Part shown: positions 44,901-57,300 of the stretch, in pieces
Numbering within the stretch: the stretch's first letter is position 1
How the letters are laid out: each line of letters opens with the position of its first letter
Origin: Adiantum capillus-veneris
Taxonomy: Eukaryota; Streptophyta; Polypodiopsida; Polypodiales; Pteridaceae
Assembly: GCA_014529385.2 (NCBI GenBank)
Contig: CM043957.1
Location: 68,442,503 to 68,506,502 of the forward strand
Direction: 5' to 3'
DNA length: 64,000 nt
Notes under the pieces: model-generated
What the model was told of the DNA's origin: nothing
Databases searched by the model: none
Seen by the model: only the letters and a program-made list of their open reading frames with translations
Translations under genes and position numbers: made by a program

Positions 44901-45683
44901 AATTGGATGGAATGTCACTCACACTCATAACATGGATTAGGTTATGCAACGCTTGAATGTCAAATTGCATTGCTAGAAGCTATCCACTTGACCACTGCAT
45001 GTTCGCTTGCGAATCGTTCAAAGTATCCTGATGGCATATGTTCAGTTCTTTTTGCCATTGTTGTACTTGCCTCGCCACTGTCTTGATTCTCTTATGTCAA
45101 CCATTTTGTCTCATTTGTGGTGAATTCATGCTCACAAAAAAGGCTGGCGTTTGATGTTTATGGAGAAGCTTTGAACACCTAAATGTTTCGGTGGTCTAAA
45201 TATCTTGGACGTGCGTAGGCATGTTTTGGTAGGAAAGCAATCCTATTGCCTACACTTGCACAACAAACTCAGCCTTGGACACTTATGTTTGCATACCTCA
45301 GTCAACATGTTGTTATGTTCTCATTTGGCCACTGGCAATCATCTATGTGTGAGGTTGTATTTGGTAAGATGGACGGGCATATTCTTGGATATCCTCTTGC
45401 TTCCACTTTGCTCTCAACTTGGAAAGAGGTTATGATTCATCTATCATGGAATACTCGGCGGGAAGGAAATTTGCTTCATTTGGAGAGTCTTAATTGGAGC
45501 CGGGCTTTCTCTCTTACTCTGGTTGACCACTCGCCTCGCCAAGCGTACTTCCTCTTTGCCGTGGCATTGGGGTGGTTGAAGATATGGTGGATGTAGCCGG
45601 ATTCACTTTTGAGTTTCCCTTCGCCGCTTGCCGGTTTGGATTACATCATTGTCTCATTATTTATAACAGGATAGCCTAGTGGT
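44901..45683 (+). pseudogene. LINE-III ORF2 C-terminal part, copy D, heavily decayed
   Basis: Corresponds to 37360-38000 of copy C (for example TTGCCTACACTTGC...CAGCCTTGGAC-like sequence at 45250-45280 against 37672-37700). Stops are frequent in all frames. The zf-RVT-like motif of copy C was not found here, so the 3' end is probably lost. Confidence 0.55.
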
Positions 45684-45704
45684 TGGATTTAGAAGGTGTC
45701 ATGT

Positions 45705-47169
45705 ATCCCCCCGTCAGTCCTAGAGGGAGGCAGCAGAGTGGATTGCATTCTTGGATCTAGAGAGGCGGCACATTTGATCACATTACTCACTATTCCGCCC
45801 CTAACCATCTACGCTCAGCACGTAAATGAGGGTATCTACCAACTAGACCCTTCGGCACCACTTGAGGTACTCATCATGAAAACACTTTTATTGCTTTGTA
45901 TAAATCAGCCCTCAACAAGTTCCCACCCGATGCTCACACATGCAACACTGCACACTCTGGAACTATGCACCTGAACAAATGGTTTAATGACGAGTGCAGA
46001 AGTTTCAGAAGAGCGAACTCTTCCATTGAACACATATTCACCTTACACTGCCTGATTGATTATGCAAAGGTCGTATAAGAGGCGACTACAGTGTTGCTTT
46101 GTGGATTTCTGCAAAAGCCTTCCATGTGGTCCCACACGGGAGACTCTTTCAGTGTCTTTAGAAACTGGTGTTCCATCAAAGATAATTTGGGGGATCTAAT
46201 CTCTCTGCGAGCATGTGACAAGGCGAGTAGGATATCTAGGAGGTACCTTAGAGCCCATTGCTAGCACTATTTGTGTGGATTTTTGCAAAAGCCTTCGACA
46301 TGGTCCCACACGATATGGGAGTTATCCTCTACGGTAAGATGACATGCAAATTTGGCAGCTACAAAAACAATGCCAGGGAAGGGATTGAACAACATCGTTG
46401 CAAGTTGTGCCATAAGTCCACACACAAACCTTATACTAGCTAGAAGACTTTATGTGATTTCAACTTTCCAATTTGTAAACGATGGTTGCAACAAAAGTCA
46501 AATACTTTGCAAGATTTTTGTACAAAATTGATTCGAATTTGATGCATTAAAAAAATACATTTGGAGTGTTTCTAGAGAGGCTCTTTCATTGCCTTCAGAC
46601 ATTGATGTGCCATCAAAGATAATTTGGGGGATCTAATCTCTCTACGAGCATGTGACAAGGAGAGTAGGATATCTAGGAGGTACCTTAGAGCCCGTTGCTA
46701 GCACTATCCGTGTGAAGCAAGGGTGCCCACTCTCACGACTCTATTTGGAAGCTAAATTGATGCGATATCAGAGTGCATTCTTTCCGAAAGAGGTGCGGGC
46801 GTGGATCTAACATATACTCTACTTCATATGATGCTATATGTTGTTGATATTGTTTTGGTATTTGAGTCACAAATAAGACTATAGCTCCATCTAGAGGCTT
46901 TGGATGTACCTTGGGTGTTTGGCCTCACAATGGACCTTGAGAAGAGCAAGGTTTTGTTTTTTATATATCGAGCCAAGTCAAGAGTAAAGCCCTATTCATA
47001 CTAGCTGGAGGGAGAGTTGAGGTGGTAGACTCATGTATACCTTGAATTAGTTGTCACAACCACTACATGCCGTTTCTCTATGCCATATGGCGAGGACACG
47101 GATTGAGAGACCACAAGTTATTAAGATCTCCTGCGTCATCCGCAACAAATCCTTTGTCCCACATGACAA
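45705..47169 (+). pseudogene. LINE-II ORF2: endonuclease end and reverse transcriptase, copy E
   Basis: Endonuclease end at 45711-45850; linker with HLNKWFNDECRSFRRA (45966-46013); the first catalytic block VDFAKAFDMVPHD equivalents at 46098-46140 and again 46273-46310; VKQGCPLS block (46713-46740); LLYVVDIVLVFES (46834-46872), where Y-V-D-D reads Y-V-V-D; then FGLTMDLEKSKVLFF. Frameshifts between blocks. Loss of the first Asp of the catalytic pair makes the polymerase inactive. Confidence 0.75.
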
Positions 47170-47676
47170 CAAGGTAGTTAGGTACCTAGTGTTCGGTACA
47201 AATTCGGTTTGTAAGGTACGTAGTATAGAATGGGTTGAGTTTTTAGGTACAAAAAATTTGTACTTTTTTTCACAAAGCCTAAAACTGAGAGTACTTCATA
47301 CATTTATATATGCAATCACCAAGACTCCAAATAAAGACTAGCAAATCAACAATAGACCATTACAAATGCCAAAAACTAGAGTCTTATTGATCCGGTGTAG
47401 TCACTACTCTGATCATGTGGGTGTGCGTGTCCCACATTGGGTTGGGTTTGTGAGGCATTTTACCTGCAAGAGAGGAGCACACACTTCACAATACTTGTAT
47501 CTCTGCTAAAACCAGTCGCTCTCAGCCGCAGCAAGGCGTTTTTCGAAAAGAGGGCTAATCAGTTGAAATAGGGCAGCAAAATTTTTTGTAAAAAAAACAT
47601 TCGCATGGATCCTATCCGAATGGACGGATCTGTACTGTACGGATAGAATCCGTACGCACGTATGGATGCAACCTTG
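47170..47676. mobile_element. hAT-like non-autonomous element, CAAGGT family, perfect 8-bp duplication
   Basis: 507 bases, CAAGGTAG at the left and CAACCTTG at the right. CATGACAA is present exactly on both sides (47162-47169 and 47677-47684). Subterminal words GGTACCTA, GGTACGTAG, CGTACG. The middle (47320-47600) has no gene and differs from the other copies. Its left 150 bases recur inverted at 9354-9504. It interrupts the LINE-II protein between PHD and IKPELARPP, where copy A reads PHDIVRAELAAPP. Confidence 0.94.
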
Positions 47677-48360
47677 CATGACAATATCAAACCGGAGCTT
47701 GCCAGACCACCCTGCTAGCGGAGAATCTCTTTCAGACCATAAATTTCATCCACATATTGTAAGAGCTAGTGTAGGACGCTTTCGTATGGAGCTCTTGAGG
47801 CATCTAGGCAGTTGGTAGAGGTAGGTGAGAGTTGACCATGGTACACACCGATAACACACTGGTTCAACATACATGGTTTGGCCGGTTCCCACCATTTCAA
47901 TACGACCCATACTGACCATTCTATACGCCTCCCACTAGTGTAAGCAACCGGTTCTCAAACATGATCTCTGGCAGTTTACATTCGAGAGACATAGATTGCA
48001 CCCAAGCAGCCACTTCCACCGAAGATGCTGTGTTATAGTCTATAGAGATCAATTCATGACTATTTTGGAGACTGTCTTCATCCATTGGTAGGATATATAG
48101 ACACATGTATGCTATGCCATAAAGTGCTAGAGTGGCGATTGGACAGCTCAATGTTGCATCTCACAGACTAGAGATTGAGGTTGGGCAGGCAGCCTCGATT
48201 GACAGAGGACTTGCATGGTATGTAGAGGTGGGGTGGAGAGCGAGGAGCACGATGTATGGAGATGGTCACTAACATATGAGAGCATATAGGGCCTATATAA
48301 AACTCTTGTCACAGAAGAACCCAGAATTAGGGTAGAGACCACATATAGCTGCATTGCTTC
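47677..48360 (+). pseudogene. LINE-II ORF2 C-terminal region, copy E
   Basis: After the miniature element the translation resumes with IKPELARPP and, in other frames, HGLAGSHHFN (copy A: HGFSMDWLPPFQ) and ARVAIGQLNVASHRLEIEVGQ (copy A: RCAIGQIRTSSHQLEIETGK). The final zinc-binding motif is not clear. Many stops. Confidence 0.65.
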
Positions 48361-48500
48361 TTAGTAGAAATTCATAGACATCACATACAAGTACACTGTT
48401 TAAAACTTCTCTTCTTCTTCTTCTTCTTCTTTTTCTGATGGGCTGACTTTGGCTTCTAGAAGACATTAATAAAGCTCTCTCTCTCTCTCTCTCTCTCTCT

Positions 48501-48819
48501 CAGATTCTAGTTCTCACTATGTTTTGAGAGAAAGAAGAGTATGGACTATCTGACATTCTAACCCGAGTTTTTTTTTTTTTTTTTTGGGTTGTGGTTATAG
48601 AGCTGATACAACTTGGTGGCACCAGCTTCATCTCTTTGACAGTTAGTCTGCTAAGGGGATCTGCAAACTTTCTTTTACTCCCCCAGGCTAGTATTTTTTC
48701 ACCACTCGTGAAAAAGAGAAATATTACATTTTCAGACCCGAACATTTGTAATTATCAGCCAAATTATCAGGACGTTTTCAACTTTGCTTTCTATTTTTGT
48801 AGGTTGATGTTGGTGAAGG

Positions 48820-48878
<59 letters not shown>

Positions 48879-49042
48879 ACATGACACGTTAAGGGACTAG
48901 TGTAAGTTTATAGGAATAAATATAAAAGTAGAGCACAAAAGGATGTCGAATAGGCCTTCCACAACGAAAAGGGAAACCACCACAAGAAGATTTAGAAATT
49001 TTCTCATGTAGGAAAAAGGAGTGTTTTTCATACAATGCATAA
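48501..49042. other. No gene; T run and CT/GT microsatellite
   Basis: Contains a T run near 48570-48585 and a compound (CT)n(GT)n tract at 48820-48876. No open frame of note. Confidence 0.6.
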
Positions 49043-49118
49043 CATCATGAGCTTTTGCTCGAGAGGCACCACATACCTAGCTAGGTATGCGGTGCCTCCC
49101 TCGGAGAAGCTCATGATG
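49043..49118. repeat. Loop-less 38-bp inverted repeat (hairpin)
   Basis: Left arm 49043-49080 and right arm 49081-49118 are complementary over 38 positions with a mismatch cluster in the middle third; the outer 12 bases (CATCATGAGCTT) and the inner CATACCTAG pair fully. The centre is CTAGCTAG with no loop. It could be a small-RNA precursor-like foldback or the core of a foldback element; the sequence alone does not decide. Confidence 0.75.
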
Positions 49119-50183
49119 TTGAGGTAAGTCACAATGTGAGAATTATAGTGAGAATCTGTCCAAAACTTCTCGTGCACGTGTTTTTGTAGAGATGGTAGCT
49201 TTCTCCCAAGGGGAATCTTCTTTTGTAAGTTTTCTCGTAATCTATTTACATTTTCATAAGAAGATGCAAAGGCATTACTTATTGCTTGTAGCTAATTCAT
49301 TCGATACAATGAGCTCATATACTACATTTATATATTTTCCCAACCAAATAAATCTTCATCACAATTTTTCTTATGGCTAATCCGGTTCTCCTCAAATTCA
49401 TTAAAAGAGGTACTAGCACTATGGTGATTTTGTGTAAGAGAGCTTTGTTGAGGAGACCTTGACTCTCCTCGTTGACCTGGAAGATTGCTAAAAGGAAATT
49501 TTCCTCTCCTTTGAGAAGCATGTTTTGAATCTGAGGCTTCTTTTATGATATTGTCCACCCGCCGGATTTCTCTGTTGCATGTGGTTTGTGTCAGCATATA
49601 GTTGGATCTTGTAATGGTTAATCACTTTGTTATTGTATTGCTTATTTAGTTGCTAACTAAATGAGAGATAAATGTGTGCGGATTGAAACTCTAGAAGTTG
49701 AGAAGGGGCTTGTAGAGTGGAGATTTTTACTTCAATAATAAGTAATTAGTAGCATCTTATTTTTGTTGCACTGAAGTTGACATTGGCTCATTTTTGTATG
49801 GTAAAGCTATCTGTTCAATGATTAGAGCTTAGTAGCATTTTATTTTTGGTTCACTAAATTTGACAATGGCTCATTTTCGTATGGTGAAGACAATTTTCAA
49901 TAAGTTGGAAACTAACCCTTATAGTTTCATGCAAACTTTTTGTAGAAAGAGGGCCCTCAATTTTGGCACTAGATTTTCAATAAAGATCAATGAACCCAAT
50001 ATGTAGAGTGTGCCATGCACTTAGGGACTAGATGTCTCAATTGATTCTCCTCTCCTTCTCTAACTTTATTTGTGTGCAAAATCTAGTCACAATTTCTATC
50101 TTGTAGACTTCTTATAGCTTTATGCCTACATCTAGGTGTGTATAGCAAAGAAGTATTCTATTCCATATAGCGCAAGTTTACAC

Positions 50184-50185
<2 letters not shown>
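49119..50185. other. AT-rich, no gene seen
   Basis: Short frames only. The words TAGTAGCATYTTATTTTTGTT...ATGGCTCATTTT occur twice (49748-49800 and 49830-49880), a small diverged tandem duplication. Confidence 0.5.
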
Positions 50186-50234
<49 letters not shown>

Positions 50235-51069
50235 TGAAATGTTTACTAACGTATGCAAAAGGCCTAAAAGACCTATGAGACCAATACATCACATCTTTGT
50301 CACGTGTGTCAAGTGTCCAACACAAAATATCAAAGTAAAGACTGAAACAACCAAAAGGGAAAAAGAGGGGTGGTTGGTATATAAGCAACATGTTGATTTT
50401 ACGATGGTTGGTATAAGGATGTCTTGTTATGTCTTGTCTTGTGTCCTCACATGAACTCTCTCATGGGTGTTTGCAACATGATATCAATCTGTTGCTCTGT
50501 GAAGAACCTTGTAGGAGTTGCTTTGTATCTCCCAATGATAGCCTAAATATGTTGGTGGTAGACACAACTATGGCATAATCTGCGAGGTCATGGGCGTCGA
50601 GATTTGTTGATCTTTGTAGCTCTTGCTAGCAGAGCTCCACATGATATGGGACAGTCTGTCGTGTTGCTTGAGGAGGGATGCTCTGAAAGTAATCTGTGAT
50701 TGGCCTTAGGATGGATCCTCACCTGGAGCACCTCATTTTCTGTAGTAAGCCCTCTCTATGTCACCATAGTTCCAGCAAGAAAAGCCCAAGACATCTCTGA
50801 TTAGTGTAATCCATCACCCTAGACAATGGCTCGAAACCATCTTTGAAGAGACAATGGAAACGTCCCACAATACACTAGACATTGGTAGATATTGTGTTCC
50901 TTCGTGTCGGCTCTATGTCACATAGCTCGCATATTCGCTTCTCTGCGTGTGTCGAAGTATATCTCCTTGTCTTTATGTGTAGCCCATGCGAGAGGTGTAA
51001 GTCCATGTATCTTGGCCGGACAATGAAGCCATCCTCGGAAGTGTGAAGAAAATGCTCCTATAAAATGCC

Positions 51070-51114
<45 letters not shown>
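50186..51114 (-). mobile_element. LINE-II copy F, (TC)n on both sides
   Basis: On the minus strand: (TC)n at 51114-51074, then LINE-II C-terminal sequence including GRFHCLFKDGFEPLSRVM and RCLGLFLLELW (about 50870-50770), then CTCATAGGTC...GGCC...CATTTCATTGC and a second (TC)n at 50229-50186. It aligns with copy A at 33510-33610. Frameshifted. The long TC tract at the 5' side is not part of the LINE in other copies. Confidence 0.8.
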
Positions 51115-51117
<3 letters not shown>

Positions 51118-52027
51118 TTGTGAAGAGCTTAGAGTTTCTTGGCTTTCCTTTATAGGAACATTGATTGATATTAAAGCTTTGGTGTGACGGTTCAACATCA
51201 ACAGGCAAAGTTTACGATAATTGGATTTCATGATTCAAGCGAGTTTCATGATTAAGGCTTTGAATCTATTAGAAAGTTGTAGTGAAAACTCCATTTGCAT
51301 TGGTTCAACACAATTGTAATCGACTTTAGAAATTTTTTTGAAATCTGTTAAGGAGTCTTATATTTTGAGAAACTTAATAACATTTTTTAAAACCAGCTCG
51401 AACTTGGACCATGGCAAGAAAATATATAGCTATTGAAAGAGAGAAAGAGAAGAAAATTTGAAGAGGAAAGGCCAATCTTTGTGGAAAACAACTCCACCAC
51501 CTTGAGGTTGAGTTTACCAAATCAAGACCTCTAAGTTGTAAAAGTGATTGCCTAGTGACAACCATCGATTTTCTCTTTTGTACTTGTAAGGGAAATGGAT
51601 ATTTTAATAATTGTTTATTATTTATCGTGTATATTTTGCGGATGATACAGTGGATTGACGTGACTATTGAGATCACACAATATGGTGTTGTTTTCAATAG
51701 ATCAGTAACAAGTGGCTAAGTGTAGGAGGCATTGACGATTGCTTCAAGTATCGATGTGGACCGATTATTATTATTATTATACCAATTAAATGTTTGTAGG
51801 AAATAGAGTACCTGTTCAATTTTTATTCTTACTTGAAGTGGATTTTAACTTTTTTGAGTTTGACTCTTCATACATAAATTAAGCACTTGCAAAAGAAAGA
51901 AGCTTACTTCTACATGAGGGGAGATTGTACCCATTAATTCGTATTGCTATTATCCTCTCTCCTTGTCTCTCTTGCATCCATGCATAACACTCCCATTTTG
52001 GAGGTGTGCATGTTTGCTCATGTTTTA

Positions 52028-52058
<31 letters not shown>

Positions 52059-52758
52059 CGCGTGTCTTCGTGTTTTTTTGGTTATTTTCCAAGGCATCAT
52101 ATTTTTCGGATGTTGCAGTGATGTGAGAGCTACACTACATGTTGAGTGACCCAACGACAACTAAGGAGATGGAATTTGGCATAGGTGAGATTGCAAGTGA
52201 GAGGAATCACCACAAATAGAACCGAGAGCTAATTTCTTTGGTTTTCCTTCTCTAGAGCAATTTTGTAGGATTTTTTAACATTTTTCTCTCTTTATCTCCA
52301 TTGTTGTATAGGTACATATGTGGGAAAGAGAGAGATGCTCTTGGCCATGGATATGTAATTAATGAAGGATATGCATGAGATTATCTACAACATATAATAT
52401 GGATGTTAACGAGGTTCCAAAATGTTTAGATAATAAGTACACAAGAATCTAGCGAGAAGTGCCTATTTGGTTAACCCATTGGTGGTTGCCAATAGCAATT
52501 CTCTTTGATTGGTGGTTGTCAATTGCAACAGATGGAGCACAGTGAGCTTTCAAATTACCAATAATAGCAGGCGTATGAGAAACGTAATGAATCATGTAGA
52601 CCTTTGACGATGATCACGCGAAGCGAGAGGAAGATAACAAGAGAGGAGAAGAGGATGACATGTGCACCCCTCCAAGACCGGAGTGCCACACGTGCATGCA
52701 TGTGTGTGTGTGCGTGCGTGCGTGTGTGCGTGTGTGTGTGTGTGTGTGAGTCACGCGA

Positions 52759-52839
<81 letters not shown>

Positions 52840-54057
52840 AACGAGACTAAGCAGGGGCAAAGGCTACTCTCCCCACATGGGTCCCTTAACCCTATTTACA
52901 TTATAAAAGATTCACAACAATAGAGAGCTAGCGTTTATGACTAGGTCTCACCGATTTTGGAAAAATCGTAGGAGGCCAGAATCAGACACATATGCCTTTA
53001 TTTTAGAGGATTGAAACTAAAGCATGGTGGTTGATGAAACGACGAGCATAGAGAGGAAGGTGGCATGCAGCGGGCTGGTAGGAGACCAACGATGGGCAAG
53101 AGCCAGTAAGGCGAGGGCGGAGCATGAAGCCTTGTGCACTGTCGCATGAAGCTGGGGAAAACAAAATCTTTTCTAAAAGTAAAAGTACACACATAGAACA
53201 TAAGCTGTTTGCATGCATGCTGGTTAGGGTGTGGGACTTAACGCTTCGGAGCGGTTTGGAAAAGTTCAAAACCTACGAAAATTTGAAATGCGTCTCTAGT
53301 AGTCTTGCAACTTGGAAGGAAGCAAGGCAAAGGAATCGCGATAGATTCCGAGCAATAAAAGTCGAATACTGCTAGGAGTCTTATTCATGAGTATTTGACA
53401 TCCACAATTGGATCTTTAGAGACAAGACTATGATAGAGAGTACTTTTTACCTGTCAACCATATGATAAACACATATTAAGGTAACATAAATAAATACCAT
53501 ACCCTTGTCTTAATAAAGCAATTGCACTTTATTGCTATGTTATGACCCTACAAGTCATAGCTCAAAAGCAGGAGTTAAATAAAATATCAAAACCAAAATT
53601 TGAAATCTCAAACAATCTTTGCTTATGCCTTAAATCACCCATATACTACATTTTCTAGTGTCCACTACATATTCTAGTGTTGTATATCATTGGTCATAGT
53701 CTCCATGCATATCATAAACAAAATACATCAAGATACGATCATATAAACTTAATAATTTTTGTTTATGTTTTGAGTCGTCCACAATTGCGTATTCTATTGT
53801 CCGATACTGCTAGAATGTAAGCAATATGTGTCATATCCTGATACTTCAGAATATCATTGGGCACATTCACCATCCAACAACCAAGATCCATCAATACCAT
53901 ACCAATGCCATCATCATATCATCATGAATTCATCAACAATATAAACAAAGTTCAAATTCATATCAACATAAACCAAATCATTTTCATCATCCACCTGGCT
54001 TAATAAAATCACATTAATAGTAGTGGTGGTCATCCATTGTAGTATGATTTGTAATTT
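51115..54057. other. AT-rich, microsatellites, no gene seen
   Basis: Holds (GT)n at 52033-52058, a mixed GT/GC run at 52700-52749 and (GA)n at 52762-52835. The frames reading through these tracts are repeat artefacts. No conserved protein block was recognised. Confidence 0.5.
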
Positions 54058-54275
54058 GGTGTTGCCTAAATTTGTGAATCAAAATCAATTGGGTATGTTG
54101 CTTAAATTGACAAATTTGCATTGAAGTTGTGTTGCTTAAATTGGTGAATTTTGTACTGAGATCATACTGCCTAAACCAAATAATGTGCACTATAATGTTG
54201 GTGTTTTCTAAACTAGCGGGTTGACACCAAGATAAAAAATGTACATTGCTTAAACTGACAAATCTCTTGTACATG
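54058..54275. repeat. Degenerate 32-38-bp tandem repeats
   Basis: GTTGCTTAAATTGACAAATT-like units start near 54060, 54097, 54129, 54168 and 54245. Spacing varies from 32 to 38 bases between the first four. Minisatellite-like. Confidence 0.55.
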
Positions 54276-54715
54276 TGACTAATGGACTAATTACAGTAGT
54301 ATAAGCTTTATACACTTGCTACTAATCTAACTTTAAAATTTTTGTAAATATGAGTGAAGAAAGACTTACACTAGTATTGTCCATTTTTTTGAATTTTCTT
54401 ATTTCATCAACTTAGCTGTACTTGCCTTATGGATAAAATTATGCTGTTTGTTGTTTTAAATTCCCTTAACTCATGTGCATAGCCTTATTTGATTCATATA
54501 GTTTTTCCTTCAGTTGGGAGGTTTGATATATACACGATCCTTATTGCCTTGTAGTGTACCTACTAATTAAGTTTACAGAAACTTAAATACCATGGAAAAA
54601 AGACAAAAAGAAAATCCCCATAGCATATGGACTTTTAAGTTATGAAACAACAATTATTTAGTACGTCAAAATAGACCTAAGAACATGTGAAATAAAGATT
54701 AAAGTATTAATTGAA

Positions 54716-54937
54716 ACAATTAGGTCTCCCCAATCGCAGAAAAATAAAAAATCTTTCAACACATAGTAAGTGCATAAGTGAAGGGTGAGTTTAGGAAATG
54801 AAAAGATAGATGAAGGTGGAAAGTCAAAAGACAAATAAAGGTGGAAATTCAAAAGACCTCTTGTGTCCATATAAATAAGTGTTTCTCTTCTACTTCACTT
54901 TCCTTTAGCATTTTTTTCTCTTATCTTCATCGTTTTC

Positions 54938-54987
<50 letters not shown>

Positions 54988-55140
54988 ATGTTGTATCCAT
55001 CCTTCCCAGCTAGTATTGTTGCAAATCTATGTGCTTCATCATTGCCTGTTGTTACGTGCTATAGACTAATGCATCGCTTTTCTTGTTTTTGAGGGGAATC
55101 TTTGAATTAGGAATATCTTTTAATTTTTTTTGAAGCCATG
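54716..55140 (+). promoter_or_regulatory. Duplicated module, unit 1: TATA word, CT tract, short ATG frame
   Basis: Order: AATTAGGTCTCCCCAAT, GTGAAGGGTGAGTTTAGGAAATG, CCATATAAATA (54869-54879, TATA-like), TAGCATTTT, (CT)n 54944-54984, then GCAATG and a 34-codon frame to TGA at 55090. A CT-rich leader after a TATA word is common in plant promoters. The small frame is not conserved in unit 2, so this is more likely a repeat with promoter-like composition than a gene. Confidence 0.5.
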
Positions 55141-55408
55141 AGGAATGCCTTTTGATTTTCCTACTATATGTAAAACAATACATGTGAATTAAAAAAATAG
55201 GTTAAAAGAATAGTAGTGGGACCGAACTTCTCGAAGTGCCCGATGGAACTGCTGCTTGGGTATGAGAATATCTGCAAAAGAGTCACTTAAAAGAAATTAA
55301 CTATAAAAAGGCATTAATTTATCAAAACAATATTAAATTTGGGTACTGATAAAATAAGATTGCAATGATTGTACTAGATATGTACTATCAAAATGCAGTG
55401 AGAAATTT

Positions 55409-55980
<572 letters not shown>

Positions 55981-56149
55981 AAGCCATTAGGAATACCGTT
56001 TAATCTACACACATGATAGCGACATGCTACTTGTGGTATCTCACATGACCCTTGTGGGCTACTTGTGAGCTACTTGTGGTAGCTCACATGATCCTTGCCA
56101 TAACCACTTGTGGTGAATATCCATCCAATAATCGATTTCACATCTCCAA

Positions 56150-56185
56150 CCATGAGCCTATAAATGGCCACTACCCAGTGCTTGT

Positions 56186-56280
<95 letters not shown>

Positions 56281-56345
56281 TCGAATCAATCATGGCAAGT
56301 TTATTCATTTACATTGAGTACATTCTCTCTAACACTCAATCCTAA
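56150..56345 (+). promoter_or_regulatory. Third TATA/CT/CA module followed by ATG
   Basis: CTATAAATGG at 56159-56168, then (CT)n(CA)n at 56187-56279, then a 17-codon frame from ATGGCAAG (56292) to TAA. Sequence outside the tracts does not match the other two modules, only the order of parts. Confidence 0.3.
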
Positions 56346-56373
56346 TTGGTATGATTTCTTATTATGATTAATT

Positions 56374-56646
56374 CCTCGTTGGTCTATGCACCATAAGCAT
56401 TACATGTGGGATCAAAGCTAATGCATAATTAGTATTTTCTTATTACACCAGTTAGATTTCTATGCTAGATTTACTGGTCTCTCTCTCTAAGCACTAAATT
56501 GATTTATGCCTCGTTGGTCTATCCACCATAGGCATTACAAGTGGGATAAGAGGTAATGCATAATTAGTATTTTCTAATTACATCGGTTAGATCTCTATGC
56601 TAGATTTACTCTCTCTCTCTCTCTAAGCACTAAATTGATTTATAAA
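56374..56646. repeat. 135-bp direct tandem duplication
   Basis: CCTCGTTGGTCTATGCACCA starts unit 1 (56374) and a near-identical word starts unit 2 (56509). Both continue GCATTACA, TAATGCATAATTAGTATTTTCT, ATGCTAGATTTACT, (CT)n and AAGCACTAAATTGATTTAT. Confidence 0.85.
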
Positions 56647-57300
56647 TTTTTAGGAGTAGGTTAATTAAGCTCAAGCCTAATTGTATCTCTCTTTGGATTT
56701 GGGTACATCTACATGGCTACTTCCCTAAGCAAGTGATTAGAGATAATTGGGATCTAGCTCTAAATTTTGTGCATTTTTTTGTTTTCCCTTTTTCTTGATT
56801 GTATATGCTTTGTTTCTTGCTCTTTCCAAATTTTTTTTGAGCCACTTTACTTCGCTTGAAAGCATAAATTCAATATTTCTATATGTGTGTCATAGACTCC
56901 TTCATAAATTTGTTTACGGACAAACCTATGCCATTCTTGGCCCAACAATTAGGAAATTACATCTTGATTAAATCTCATGCCCTGTGCTCGGCAAAATGGC
57001 TCAATCTCTGCTCATTAAGCTTTTGATTTGTGTGTTTGTGTGTGTGTGCCTCTCTTGTGTGTGGGTTAATGAGTATATGACTCTTGAAAAGCTTATGATT
57101 GTGGAAGCCCATCCTATTCTAGACAAAGGATTTTTGGCTTATTAAGCCAGGCCTTGAGTCTACCCTGCAAGCCTTCTCTCTCAAGTCAAGCCCATTGGCT
57201 TGCTGCTCGGCTAGAATCAATGCACCTTGCCATCAACTAGCTACTGACCTGCATGATGCTCTGCCCTGTCATCCACTACCCTTGTCATCATTAGCTAATC

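Larger units (their letters stand above)
38860..45683 (+). mobile_element. LINE-III copy D, near full length, with three later rearrangements
   Basis: Follows the A tail of copy C directly. Contains a 5' untranslated region (38860-39187), ORF1 (39188-40357), ORF2 endonuclease (40405-43020) and reverse transcriptase (43600-44900) and a decayed C-terminal part to about 45600. It is interrupted by a solo LTR (40930-42460) and a miniature element (43954-44362), and has a 313-bp tandem duplication. The 3' border near 45683 is approximate; no A tail is visible. Confidence 0.75.
45690..48500 (+). mobile_element. LINE-II copy E, longest copy, (TC)n tail
   Basis: Begins in the endonuclease end (SRVDCILGSREAAHLITLLTIPP), passes through linker and reverse transcriptase to the same C-terminal region as copies A and B, and ends GAAGACATTAATAAAG and (CT)n at 48477-48500. 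A CAAGGT miniature element (47170-47676) interrupts it. A stretch around 46090-46310 is repeated in altered form (GGATTTYTGCAAAAGCCTTC twice and CATCAAAGATAATTTGGGGG twice), indicating local duplication. Confidence 0.78.

Noticed and set aside
45671-45745. tRNA-like start GGATAGCCTAGTGGTTGGATTT resembling an A box
   Set aside because: No B box at the right distance and no cloverleaf could be drawn; the sequence runs into LINE-II endonuclease coding sequence.
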